NCBI RefSeq assembly: GCF_026627255.1
Contig: NZ_JAPNLM010000019.1
Location: 1-64,000, forward strand
From: Streptomyces antarcticus
GTDB lineage: Bacteria; Actinomycetota; Actinomycetes; Streptomycetales; Streptomycetaceae
Length of the DNA stretch: 64,000 nucleotides
Reading direction: 5' to 3'
A model generated the notes under the pieces. The model saw only the letters and a program-made list of their open reading frames with translations, was not told the origin of the DNA and did not search any database. Below, one piece after another: positions 45,228 through 53,712 of this stretch; within the stretch, counting starts at the first letter, position 1; the number at the start of each line of letters is the position of its first letter. A program made the translations under genes and the position numbers.

Positions 45228-45405
45228 CTCTGGGAAGTCAGCGGCTCAAGCGAGCATCACGAAGACCCGTGGCGACCGGACCGACCGGTGCCATAGGTAA
45301 AGAGGAAGCTCAGCTGCTCGCGCATGGAACGGATTATGGCCTTCCGTCCCCCTTCAGGCCAAGCCGGTTCGGATGGTGAGACGAAGAGGGGCCCGGGTCC
45401 CCCGG

Positions 45406-45411
45406 TAGAAT
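45406..45411 (+). promoter_or_regulatory. guaA -10 element
   Basis: TAGAAT, a near-consensus -10 hexamer, 38 bp before the guaA GTG start. No clear -35 is seen at the usual spacing. Confidence 0.5.
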
Positions 45412-45449
45412 CGACAAAACAGCCACCTCTTCCGCCGGAAGGCCGCCCC

Positions 45450-47036
45450 GTGCCAGAAGCACCCTCCGCCGCCCACGACAGCGCCCCGGACACGGTTCTC
45501 GTCGTCGACTTCGGCGCCCAGTACGCCCAGCTCATCGCCCGCCGCGTCCGCGAGGCACGGGTCTACAGCGAGATCGTCCCCAGCACGATGCCGGTGGCCG
45601 AGATGCTGGCCAAGGACCCCAAGGCGATCATCCTCTCCGGCGGCCCCTCCTCCGTGTACGAGGACGGCGCGCCCACCATCGACCGCGCCCTGTTCGAGGC
45701 CGGCGTCCCGGTCTTCGGCATGTGCTACGGCTTCCAGCTGATGGCGGTCACCCTCGGCGGCCAGGTCGACAACACCGGCGCCCGCGAGTACGGCCGTACC
45801 CCCCTGGCCGTCTCCAAGTCCGGCTCCACCCTCTTCGAGGGCACCCCCGACAACCAGTCGGTGTGGATGTCCCACGGCGACGCGTGCTCGGCCGCCCCCG
45901 AGGGCTTCACCGTCACCGCGTCGACCGGCGTCGTCCCGGTCGCGGCCTTCGAGAACGACGAGAAGAAGCTGTACGGGGTCCAGTACCACCCCGAGGTCAT
46001 GCACTCCACGCACGGCCAGCAGATCCTGGAGCACTTCCTCTACCGCGGCGCCGGCCTGGCCCCCACCTGGACCACGGGCAACATCGTCGAGGAGCAGGTC
46101 GCCGCGATCCGCGAGCAGGTCGGCGACAAGCGCGCCATCTGCGGCCTCTCCGGCGGCGTGGACTCCGCGGTCGCCGCGGCGCTCGTACAGAAGGCCATCG
46201 GGTCGCAGCTCACCTGCGTCTACGTCGACCACGGCCTGATGCGCAAGGGCGAGACCGAGCAGGTCGAGAAGGACTTCGTCGCGGCCACCGGCGTCCAGCT
46301 GAAGGTCGTCGACGCGCAGGAGCGCTTCCTGAACGCGCTGGCCGGCGTCTCCGACCCGGAAACCAAGCGCAAGATCATCGGCCGTGAGTTCATCCGCGTC
46401 TTCGAGCAGGCGCAGGCCGAGATCATCGCCGAGGGCGGCGCGGACGTGGCCTTCCTGGTGCAGGGCACCCTGTACCCGGACGTCGTCGAGTCCGGCGGCG
46501 GCACCGGCACCGCGAACATCAAGTCCCACCACAACGTGGGCGGCCTCCCCGACGACATCGAGTTCGAGCTCGTCGAGCCGCTGCGCCAGCTGTTCAAGGA
46601 CGAGGTCCGGATGGTCGGCCAGGAGCTGGGCCTCCCGGACGAGATCGTCCAGCGCCAGCCCTTCCCCGGCCCCGGCCTCGGCATCCGCATCGTCGGCGAG
46701 GTCACCAAGGAGCGCCTGGACCTGCTGCGCGAGGCCGACGCCATCGCCCGCCACGAGCTGACCGCCGCCGGTCTGGACCGCGAGATCTGGCAGTGTCCGG
46801 TCGTCCTGCTCGCGGACGTCCGCAGCGTCGGCGTCCAGGGCGACGGCCGCACCTACGGTCACCCGATCGTGCTGCGCCCCGTCTCCTCCGAGGACGCCAT
46901 GACCGCGGACTGGACGCGCATGCCGTACGAGGTGCTCGCCCGGATCTCCACCCGGATCACCAACGAGGTGCCGGACGTGAACCGTGTCGTCCTCGACTGC
47001 ACGAGCAAGCCCCCGGGCACCATCGAGTGGGAGTGA
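45450..47036 (+). CDS. guaA: GMP synthase (glutamine-hydrolysing)
   Basis: The 528-residue enzyme aminates XMP to GMP. The N-terminal class I amidotransferase has C92 in GMCYGFQLMA and the H/E pair in QYHPEVMHS; the ATP pyrophosphatase has the P-loop LSGGVDSAVAAAL; the dimerisation domain ends PPGTIEWE. GTG 45450 follows GGAAGG. With guaB it completes IMP-to-GMP conversion. A strong terminator follows. Confidence 0.98.
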   Translation: MPEAPSAAHDSAPDTVLVVDFGAQYAQLIARRVREARVYSEIVPSTMPVAEMLAKDPKAIILSGGPSSVYEDGAPTIDRALFEAGVPVFGMCYGFQLMAVTLGGQVDNTGAREYGRTPLAVSKSGSTLFEGTPDNQSVWMSHGDACSAAPEGFTVTASTGVVPVAAFENDEKKLYGVQYHPEVMHSTHGQQILEHFLYRGAGLAPTWTTGNIVEEQVAAIREQVGDKRAICGLSGGVDSAVAAALVQKAIGSQLTCVYVDHGLMRKGETEQVEKDFVAATGVQLKVVDAQERFLNALAGVSDPETKRKIIGREFIRVFEQAQAEIIAEGGADVAFLVQGTLYPDVVESGGGTGTANIKSHHNVGGLPDDIEFELVEPLRQLFKDEVRMVGQELGLPDEIVQRQPFPGPGLGIRIVGEVTKERLDLLREADAIARHELTAAGLDREIWQCPVVLLADVRSVGVQGDGRTYGHPIVLRPVSSEDAMTADWTRMPYEVLARISTRITNEVPDVNRVVLDCTSKPPGTIEWE

Positions 47037-47054
47037 CCGGGTCCTGACCCGCGT

Positions 47055-47099
47055 ACGACGGAGCCGCCGCTCAGCCTGGCTGAGCGGCGGCTCCGTCGT
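47055..47099. terminator. Terminator after guaA
   Basis: Perfect 20-bp arms with a 5-base loop (CCTGG), 18 bp downstream of the guaA stop. Confidence 0.9.
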
Positions 47100-47211
47100 C
47101 GCTCCGTCGTTTTCGCCGGTGCGCGGCCCTGTTCTCCTCGCGCGGTGGCCAGTACCTTGCGCCGACGACCGGCGGAGCGCGGACGAAGACGACCGACGAG
47201 GAGAGCGAGCG

Positions 47212-48075
47212 ATGGCCGACGAGACGGCGGCGGCGGACATGCGGCTCGATCCGGCGGGCGCGCGCCCCGGTCCGGTGCTTGGCGCACGGCCCGGTCAGGT
47301 GCGCGGCGCGCGGCCCGGCCCGGTGCCGGTGGAGCGGCTGCGCTTCGACATGCCGCCCGAGCACGCGGATCCCGCCGACGAGCGCGCGCACCGAAAGGAA
47401 CGGCTCGCCGAGGCGCTGCGGCTGCTGGGCGCCCTCGGGTACGAGGACGGGGTGGCCGGGCACGTCAGCGCACGGGACCCGGAGTTCGCCGACTGCTACT
47501 GGGTGAACCCCTTCGGCCGGGCCTTCGCCACGCTGACCCCCGAGGACCTGCTGCTGGTCGACGGGGACGGGCGGGTGCTCCAGGGCGGGCGCCGCGTCAA
47601 CGAGCTGGCCTTCGCCGTGCACGCGGCCGTCCACCGGGAGCGCCCCGGGACGGTGGCCGTCGTCCGTACGCGGGGCCCGTACGGCGGGGCGCTGGCCGCG
47701 CTCGGCGAACTGCTGGCCCCGATCACCCAGGAGGCCTGCGCCTTCTACGGGGACCACGCGCTGCTCGACGAGTTCGCCGCGGCCGAGGACCCGCGCCGGA
47801 CCGGGCGGGCACTGGGACCGTACAAGGCGCTGGTGCTGCGCAACCGCGGGCTGCTGACGGTCGGGGACACGGTCGACGCCGCGGTCTGGTGGTTCATCGC
47901 CGCGGAGCGGGCGGCGCAGGTGCAGCTGATCGCGCGGGCGGCCGGGAAACCGGTGCCGATCGACCACCACGGCGCGGTCCTCCTGCGCGAGCGGTTCGGG
48001 TCCGATCTGGCGGCCTGGGCGAACTACCAGCCGTTGCGCCAGACGGCCCCACGGCCCGTGACGTCAACATCATGA
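47212..48075 (+). CDS. Class II aldolase/adducin-fold protein without metal ligands
   Basis: A 287-residue aldolase/adducin-domain protein. The fold is clear (GYEDGVAGHVSARDPEF, VNPFGRAF, ITQEACAFYGDHALLDEF, LLTVGDTVDAAVWWFI). The three metal-binding His are all Arg: HTH is R152-T-R154 (VVRTRGPYGG) and the NHG is N211-R212-G213. Codons are CGT, CGG and CGC. It is presumably not a metal-dependent aldolase. Residues 16-39 are three 8-residue repeats (GARPGPVL type) encoded by 24-bp tandem DNA repeats at 47257-47328. ATG has GAGGAGAG upstream. Confidence 0.9.
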   Translation: MADETAAADMRLDPAGARPGPVLGARPGQVRGARPGPVPVERLRFDMPPEHADPADERAHRKERLAEALRLLGALGYEDGVAGHVSARDPEFADCYWVNPFGRAFATLTPEDLLLVDGDGRVLQGGRRVNELAFAVHAAVHRERPGTVAVVRTRGPYGGALAALGELLAPITQEACAFYGDHALLDEFAAAEDPRRTGRALGPYKALVLRNRGLLTVGDTVDAAVWWFIAAERAAQVQLIARAAGKPVPIDHHGAVLLRERFGSDLAAWANYQPLRQTAPRPVTSTS

Positions 48076-48177
48076 ACCGTTAATCACCTGCTCTGACATC
48101 GTGCGCAATCCGGAGCACTGCCGCAGTGGTGCACAATTCGCTGGCATTGCACCGTTGTTCAGAGAGGCGGCACGCAC

Positions 48178-49434
48178 GTGGCTGTCCAAGAGATCTCCCG
48201 AAGCACCCATACCGCCGTCTGCGCCTGCGAGGAGTGCGCACGCGAAGGACACCGGCGCGCGGTCGCCGCGTTCCTGGAGAAGCGCGACGAGTTCGCCGCC
48301 GGCCACGGCGTTCCGGCCGCCGTCGCCCACTCCCTCGGCGCGTCCCGGCAGTGGGTCTCCGACGAGCTGACCCTGTCGGCCCGCACCGTCGCCGACCGGG
48401 GCCGGGAAGCCGGCAACTCCTGGCTGTACCTGTTCTCCCGGCGGGCCGTGCTCGCCGTGTGGATCGCCGCCGGGGTCCTGCTGCTGGTCCAGGTCGCCGC
48501 CGCGCTCGGCACCGGCTGGTCCACCGCGCGCACCGCCGGGCTGCTGGCCGCGCTGCTGCTCGCCGGACTGCTCACCGTCGCGGCCCGCGCCCAGTCGGTG
48601 CGGGGCGGGATGCTGGCGCCGCTGGTCGGCGAGGACAACCGGCTCTCCACCTCCAAGGCCGTGCCGAGCGCCTGGGTGGTGCTGGCCGCCTTCGCGGCGC
48701 TGCTGCCCGCGCTGCGGCTGGCCGCGTCGGTGCCCGGCCCCGAGCGGCAGGCCCTGTACGAGGGGTTCGCCCTGGAGGGCGCGCTGCCGCTGCTGGCGGT
48801 CGTCGCGCTGACCTCGATGGTGGCCGTACTGGTCCGCCGGGTCGTCTCCGTACGCATCCTGGGCCAGCGGCTGCAGAAACTGCCCGCGGACCGGCCGCGC
48901 GGGGCGGACCTGCTCACCGACGACGCGGGGCGCGGCTCCTTCCCCGACGCGCAGTACGTCCTGGTCTCGGCGGTGGTGCTGGTCCACGCGGCGGTGTCGC
49001 TGGCCCGCTTCCCGGACCGGCTGCCCCGGCTGCCGTGGGCGCTGGCCGTGCTGGTGGCGCTGTCGGCCGCCGTCTACCTGGCCGCCAAGTACGCGGAGGG
49101 CAGCCGCCCGCTCGTGCTGTCGGTGGTGCGCAGACGCGAACCCGGGGACCTGGACGCCGCCGTCCGACCCGGGGACGACATCGAGATCCGCGGGGTGGGC
49201 TTCGTGCCGCCCGGGGCGCAGACCCCGGAGATGCTGGCCCGGCTGGTCGTACGGATCGGGGCGGTGCACGTGCACGTGCCGCTGGTCCCGGTGGCGGGCG
49301 GGTTCACCAACCCTTCGGACGCCGTACTGACGGTGCCGGTGCCGGCGGAAGTGGAACCGGGGCGCGTCGACGTCCAAGTGGTGACCGCCGCAGGAGTGGA
49401 ATCCAACCGCTGCACCATCGACGTGGCCGAGTGA
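48178..49434 (+). CDS. Membrane protein with C-terminal IPT-like domain
   Basis: A 418-residue protein of unknown function. N-terminal CACEEC (C15, C17, C20) could bind metal. About six hydrophobic helices run from about residue 90 to 300. The last about 105 residues (DIEIRGVGFVPPGAQTPEM to VESNRCTIDVAE) look like an IPT/TIG-like beta domain, which may lie inside or outside depending on topology. GTG start with GAGAGG upstream. A DoxX gene follows 18 bp on, so the two may be co-transcribed. Confidence 0.8.
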   Translation: MAVQEISRSTHTAVCACEECAREGHRRAVAAFLEKRDEFAAGHGVPAAVAHSLGASRQWVSDELTLSARTVADRGREAGNSWLYLFSRRAVLAVWIAAGVLLLVQVAAALGTGWSTARTAGLLAALLLAGLLTVAARAQSVRGGMLAPLVGEDNRLSTSKAVPSAWVVLAAFAALLPALRLAASVPGPERQALYEGFALEGALPLLAVVALTSMVAVLVRRVVSVRILGQRLQKLPADRPRGADLLTDDAGRGSFPDAQYVLVSAVVLVHAAVSLARFPDRLPRLPWALAVLVALSAAVYLAAKYAEGSRPLVLSVVRRREPGDLDAAVRPGDDIEIRGVGFVPPGAQTPEMLARLVVRIGAVHVHVPLVPVAGGFTNPSDAVLTVPVPAEVEPGRVDVQVVTAAGVESNRCTIDVAE

Positions 49435-49452
49435 TCGGGGTACACATGTCGC

Positions 49453-49965
49453 GTGAATCGAACCGATGTACTTGACGTCGCCCCGTCGAAGCCCTCCCCG
49501 CTGAAGGAGTGCGCGGCCCGGTACGCGCTGCTGCCCCTGCGGATCTTCCTCGGGGTGACCTTCGTATACGCCGGCCTGGACAAGCTGACCGATTCCGCGT
49601 TCCTCGCCGCCACCGGCGACGGCTCCATCGGCGACCAGATGCGCGCCGTGCGCGACAGCTCCGCGATCCCGGCCATGGTGGACATGGCGCTGGAGGCCCC
49701 CGTGGCCTTCGGGACGGTCATCGCCCTCGGGGAGCTCCTGGTCGGGCTCGGGGTCCTCGTCGGCCTGCTGACCCGGATCGCGGCCCTCGGCGGAGCGCTG
49801 ATCGCGCTCAGCCTCTGGCTCACCGTCTCCTGGGCGGTGTCCCCGTACTACTACGGGAACGACCTGGTGTACCTCATCGCCTGGACCCCGCTGATCATCG
49901 CCGGAGCGCCCTACTGGTCGCTCGACGAGCGGATCCGCTCGCGGCGGTCCCTGCGCACGGCGTAG
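49453..49965 (+). CDS. DoxX-family membrane protein
   Basis: A 170-residue protein with four helices of the DoxX type: LLPLRIFLGVTFVYAGLDKLTD at the start, then VAFGTVIALGELLVGLGVLVGLLTR and ALIALSLWLTVSW. DoxX relatives take part in redox and thiol protection in actinobacteria. GTG start. Its last 55 bp overlap the 3' end of the opposing small membrane protein. Confidence 0.9.
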   Translation: MNRTDVLDVAPSKPSPLKECAARYALLPLRIFLGVTFVYAGLDKLTDSAFLAATGDGSIGDQMRAVRDSSAIPAMVDMALEAPVAFGTVIALGELLVGLGVLVGLLTRIAALGGALIALSLWLTVSWAVSPYYYGNDLVYLIAWTPLIIAGAPYWSLDERIRSRRSLRTA

Positions 49966-50135
49966 GTCACCATCCCGACCAGGGCGGCGAGCGACAGCCC
50001 GCCCGCGGCCATCGGGACGACCAGGAACCACGGCAGATCGGCCCGGCCGGTCGCGTCGAGCAGGTAGAGCGCGCCCGCGGTGATCAGGACGAGCCCCGCC
50101 AGGAGCCGTCCCGGCTGGAACTCATGACGCCGCAC
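49911..50135 (-). CDS. Small two-helix membrane protein of the PspC locus
   Basis: A 74-residue protein with two TM helices (LLAGLVLITAGALYLLDA and FLVVPMAAGGLSLAALVGMVTYAVR) and a basic end. The GTG at 50135 overlaps the upstream PspC gene by 14 bp and has GAGGTGG upstream, so it is probably coupled. The 3' end overlaps doxX tail to tail by 55 bp. Function unknown, but location suggests a role with the PspC protein. Confidence 0.7.
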   Translation of the reverse strand: MRRHEFQPGRLLAGLVLITAGALYLLDATGRADLPWFLVVPMAAGGLSLAALVGMVTYAVRRDRRERIRSSSDQ

Positions 50136-51432
50136 GGGCCACCTCCACCTGTCCCACACCCGTGTCCAGGTGCAGCTCGATCGTTCCGCCGGCCTCGGTG
50201 CCGGGGGAGGGGGGCAGTGTCGCCCCCTGGGTCTCGCCGCCGCGGCGGACGCGGAAGTCCCGGCTGGTCTCACCGGGCATGTGGATGTCGCCGAACCGGA
50301 CCGACACGTCGGCCACGGCCGTCACCTCCCGCGGCACGATCACCTTCAGCCGGCCCGCGTCCAGGGAGGCGCGGACCGCCACGGTGGTGCCCTTCGGCAC
50401 GTCCAGGCGGCTCAGGTCCAGCGTGGCCAGCCCGGTGCCCGCCTCGTACGCGGGCCGTACGTCGGCCACCGCGGCGGGCCGCCAGTCGGTCCGGCGCCAG
50501 TCCGTGCCGATCTCGGCGGGCAGCGCCGACGCCCCCGCCAGCAGTCCGGCGGTGACGAGGGCGAGGAGGACGGTGCCGAAGCCCGTACGCCCCTTGAACG
50601 AGCTGACCGCGAGGCCGAGGCCGAACACGGCCAGGGCCGAGGCCAGCCCGATCTGCAGGGCGTGGGTCAGCGTGCCGCCCTCCCAGACGGAGGCGGCGGA
50701 CCCGGCCCCGGCCAGCACGGCCAGGACGAACACCCGGCCCCCGATGCCGCCGCGCGGGCGGACCGCGACGGCGGGCGGCGCCTCCGGCACGGCCGGGGAG
50801 CCGCTCCAGGGGTCGGCGACCTCGTCGTCGGGCCCCCACAGGTAGCCCGTCCCGCCGACCGGGCCGGTGGTGCCGTCCTTGACCAGCGGGTCCCGCCACC
50901 ACGACGGACCGCCGGGGGCGGGCGGTGCCTTGGTCTCCGGCGGGGCCGGCGAGTGCGCCGGCCGGTGCGAGGCGGGCGCCTCCGCCTCGGGGACGGCGGT
51001 GACCCGGCGCCGCTGCGACCAGTACGAGGCGCCGCCCAGCGTCAGGATGACCAGGATCGAGAAGACCGCCATCTCGCCGTTGTCCAGCATCGACAGGAAC
51101 AGCGCGCAGCCCACCAGGGCGGCGAACACCGCCGCCAGGGTGGCGCCCTCGACCCGGCCGGTCAGCAGCTTCTTGGCCTCGCTCTCCTCCTCGCCCTCCA
51201 GGGGCAGCAGCAGCCAGGCGAATCCGTAGAAGATCAGGCCGACGCCGCCGGTGACCGCGAGGACACCGAGGAAGATCCGGAAGACCACCGGGTCCAGGTC
51301 GAAGTGCCGGCCCAGCCCCCCGCACACGCCCGCGAGGACCTTGTCACGCCTGGCGCGGCGCAGGGGCGGCCGGGCCGCCGGGGGCGGTGCTGCCGCGGGG
51401 TCCGCCGGCGGGGCGTCGTGTACTTCGGTCAT
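50122..51432 (-). CDS. PspC-domain membrane protein
   Basis: A 436-residue membrane protein. The PspC domain (about residues 24-80) has LRRARRDKVLAGVCGGLGRHFDLDPV. More helices follow around 95-140 and 235-300. The C-terminal about 120 residues are a beta-rich LiaF/adhesin-like domain (LATLDLSRLDVPKGTTVAVRA, VRFGDIHMPGE). It is divergent from a PspC-containing histidine kinase gene, as in LiaFSR/EsrISR-type three-component systems, where the analogous protein restrains the kinase. A small membrane protein is translated from the overlapping downstream ORF. Confidence 0.88.
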   Translation of the reverse strand: MTEVHDAPPADPAAAPPPAARPPLRRARRDKVLAGVCGGLGRHFDLDPVVFRIFLGVLAVTGGVGLIFYGFAWLLLPLEGEEESEAKKLLTGRVEGATLAAVFAALVGCALFLSMLDNGEMAVFSILVILTLGGASYWSQRRRVTAVPEAEAPASHRPAHSPAPPETKAPPAPGGPSWWRDPLVKDGTTGPVGGTGYLWGPDDEVADPWSGSPAVPEAPPAVAVRPRGGIGGRVFVLAVLAGAGSAASVWEGGTLTHALQIGLASALAVFGLGLAVSSFKGRTGFGTVLLALVTAGLLAGASALPAEIGTDWRRTDWRPAAVADVRPAYEAGTGLATLDLSRLDVPKGTTVAVRASLDAGRLKVIVPREVTAVADVSVRFGDIHMPGETSRDFRVRRGGETQGATLPPSPGTEAGGTIELHLDTGVGQVEVARAAS

Positions 51433-51548
51433 GCGTCCATGGTGGCGGCCCGCGGCGCCCCGCGGCACCCGGCCCGACCCTGGCGCAACCCTGATATCCC
51501 CCGGCCAGAACTGGGGGGATGCCCTGATGCCGGCCCGCCCCCGCGCGT

Positions 51549-52865
51549 GTGACCATCAGTGACATGCCCGCAGCCGCCGCACCCCGCACCCCGCACGCAT
51601 CGGAACCCCTGCCCGAGCCCGCACCGCAGCGCAAGCTCTACCGCAGCGCCGACGGCCGGATGCTCGGAGGGGTCGCGCGCGGGCTCGCCGGGCACCTCGG
51701 GCTGCCCGTGATCTGGGTCCGGCTGGCGTTCCTCGCCCTCTTCATGTTCGGGGACGGCCTCGGCGTCCTGCTGTACGCCGCGTTCTGGGTGTTCGTACCG
51801 CTCGGCGTCGGCGGCCGCACCGCGAACGGCTCCCTCTGGGAGACCTGCGCCGACGGGAGCCGCCGGCTGCGCAAACCCGACCGGGGGCAGGTCACCGCGC
51901 TGATCGCCCTGTTCATCGGCGCCGGCATCTTCATCTCCAAGGTCCAGCTCGGCGGCGAGTCCGGCCGGTACGTGTGGCCGACGCTGCTGGTCGGCGCCGG
52001 CGTGGTCCTCGTGTGGCGCCAGGCCGACAACGCCCGCCGCGCCCACTGGAACGCCGCCGCCGGACGGCACGCCCGCCTGCTCCAGACCGCCCGGGCACTC
52101 GCCGGCGTCGTCCTCGTCGGCGTGGGCCTGACCGTCTTCATCGTCGTACGGGGCTCCGCCGCCCAGCTGGGCAACGTCCTCACCGCCACCCTCGCCGTCC
52201 TCGTCGGCGTCGCCCTGCTCGCCGGACCCTGGCTGATCCGGATGACCCAGGACCTCTCCGAGGAACGGCTCATGCGCATCCGCGCCCAGGAGCGCGCCGA
52301 GGTCGCCGCCCACGTCCACGACTCGGTGCTGCACACCCTCACCCTGATCCAGCGGGGCGCGGAGGACGCCGGAGAGGTGCGCCGCCTGGCCCGGGCCCAG
52401 GAACGCGAGCTGCGGAACTGGCTGTACAAGCCCGAGGGCACCGGCAAGGACGAGGCCGAGGAGCCCACGACGCTGGCGGAGGCCGTGAAGAAGACCGCCG
52501 CCGAGGTCGAGGACCACCACGGGGTGCCCATCGAGGTCGTCGTCGTTGGCGACTGCCCTCTCGACGAGGGGCTGGCGGCGCAGGTCCAGGCAGCGCGTGA
52601 GGCGATGGTCAACGCCGCCAAGTACGGTGGCGAGGGCGGGCCGGTGCAGGTCTACGCCGAGGTCGAGGGCCGGACGGTGTTCGTGTCCGTACGGGACCGC
52701 GGGCCGGGCTTCGACATCGACGCGGTACCGGACGACCGCATGGGCGTACGAGAATCGATCATCGGCCGGATGCAGCGCAACGGCGGGACCGCTCGGCTGC
52801 GGTCCGCTCCCGACGGCGGCACCGAAGTCGAGCTGGAGATGGAGAGGGCGGCGAACGCAGCATGA
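51549..52865 (+). CDS. PspC-domain sensor histidine kinase
   Basis: A 438-residue kinase. It has an N-terminal PspC domain (KLYRSADGRMLGGVARGLAGHLGLPVIWVRL), several TM helices (about 60-210), then a HisKA_3 dimer helix with the phospho-His in HVHDSVLHTL and HATPase_c (EAMVNAAKYGG; DRGPGFD). It starts at GTG 51549 or ATG 51564; neither has a clear Shine-Dalgarno, so the mRNA may be leaderless. The stop overlaps the regulator region, making a pair. Confidence 0.92.
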   Translation: MTISDMPAAAAPRTPHASEPLPEPAPQRKLYRSADGRMLGGVARGLAGHLGLPVIWVRLAFLALFMFGDGLGVLLYAAFWVFVPLGVGGRTANGSLWETCADGSRRLRKPDRGQVTALIALFIGAGIFISKVQLGGESGRYVWPTLLVGAGVVLVWRQADNARRAHWNAAAGRHARLLQTARALAGVVLVGVGLTVFIVVRGSAAQLGNVLTATLAVLVGVALLAGPWLIRMTQDLSEERLMRIRAQERAEVAAHVHDSVLHTLTLIQRGAEDAGEVRRLARAQERELRNWLYKPEGTGKDEAEEPTTLAEAVKKTAAEVEDHHGVPIEVVVVGDCPLDEGLAAQVQAAREAMVNAAKYGGEGGPVQVYAEVEGRTVFVSVRDRGPGFDIDAVPDDRMGVRESIIGRMQRNGGTARLRSAPDGGTEVELEMERAANAA

Positions 52866-52876
52866 CCGGAGGCAGC

Positions 52877-53569
52877 ATGTCCGACGAGAACACAGGCACG
52901 GCACCGACCAGGCGGGTCCGGGTGGTCCTCGTCGACGACCACCGCATGTTCCGCACCGGCGTGCAGGCCGAGATCGGCGAGACCGACCGCACCGGCGTCG
53001 AGGTCGTCGGCGAGGCGGCCGACGTGGACCAGGCCGTCACCGTCATCACCGCCACCCGGCCCGAGGTGGTCCTGCTCGACGTGCACCTGCCCGGCGGCGG
53101 CGGCGTCGAGGTGCTGCGGCGCTGCGCCCCGCTGATGGGGACCGCCGAGAACCCGGTGCGCTTCCTCGCGCTGTCGGTGTCGGACGCCGCCGAGGACGTC
53201 ATCGGCGTCATCCGGGGCGGCGCGCGCGGCTACGTCACCAAGACCATCACCGGCACCGACCTGGTGGACTCGGTCTTCCGGGTGCAGGAGGGCGACGCGG
53301 TGTTCTCGCCGCGGCTGGCGGGCTTCGTGCTCGACGCGTTCGCCTCGACGGACGCGCCGCCGGTGGACGAGGACCTGGACCGGCTCACGCAGCGGGAGCG
53401 CGAGGTGCTGCGGCTGATCGCGCGCGGGTACGCGTACAAGGAGATCGCCAAGCAGCTCTTCATCTCGGTGAAGACGGTCGAGTCGCACGTCTCGGCGGTG
53501 CTCAGGAAGCTCCAGCTGTCCAACCGGCACGAGCTGACCCGCTGGGCGACGGCCCGCCGGCTGGTCTGA
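52877..53569 (+). CDS. NarL/LuxR-family response regulator
   Basis: A 230-residue regulator: receiver with DDHRMFR and phospho-acceptor Asp in VVLLDVHLPGGGGV, then a LuxR HTH (LTQREREVLRLIARGYAYKEIAKQLFISVKTVESHVSAVLRKL). ATG 52877 follows GGAGG five bases before; an ATG at 52862 overlaps the kinase stop (ATGA) and is in frame. It completes the PspC/kinase/regulator module. Confidence 0.95.
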   Translation: MSDENTGTAPTRRVRVVLVDDHRMFRTGVQAEIGETDRTGVEVVGEAADVDQAVTVITATRPEVVLLDVHLPGGGGVEVLRRCAPLMGTAENPVRFLALSVSDAAEDVIGVIRGGARGYVTKTITGTDLVDSVFRVQEGDAVFSPRLAGFVLDAFASTDAPPVDEDLDRLTQREREVLRLIARGYAYKEIAKQLFISVKTVESHVSAVLRKLQLSNRHELTRWATARRLV

Positions 53570-53712
53570 CCGGCTGGTCTGACCGGCGGGTCCGGTCCGG
53601 GCTGCCGGGCCGGTCCGCGGGGACGTCCGCCGGACCGGTCCGGCGCGTGTGATCCACGCCGCAGGGGGAGTGGGCAACCGTAAGGCGCGCTGACGTCCTC
53701 TTTGATGGCGTG

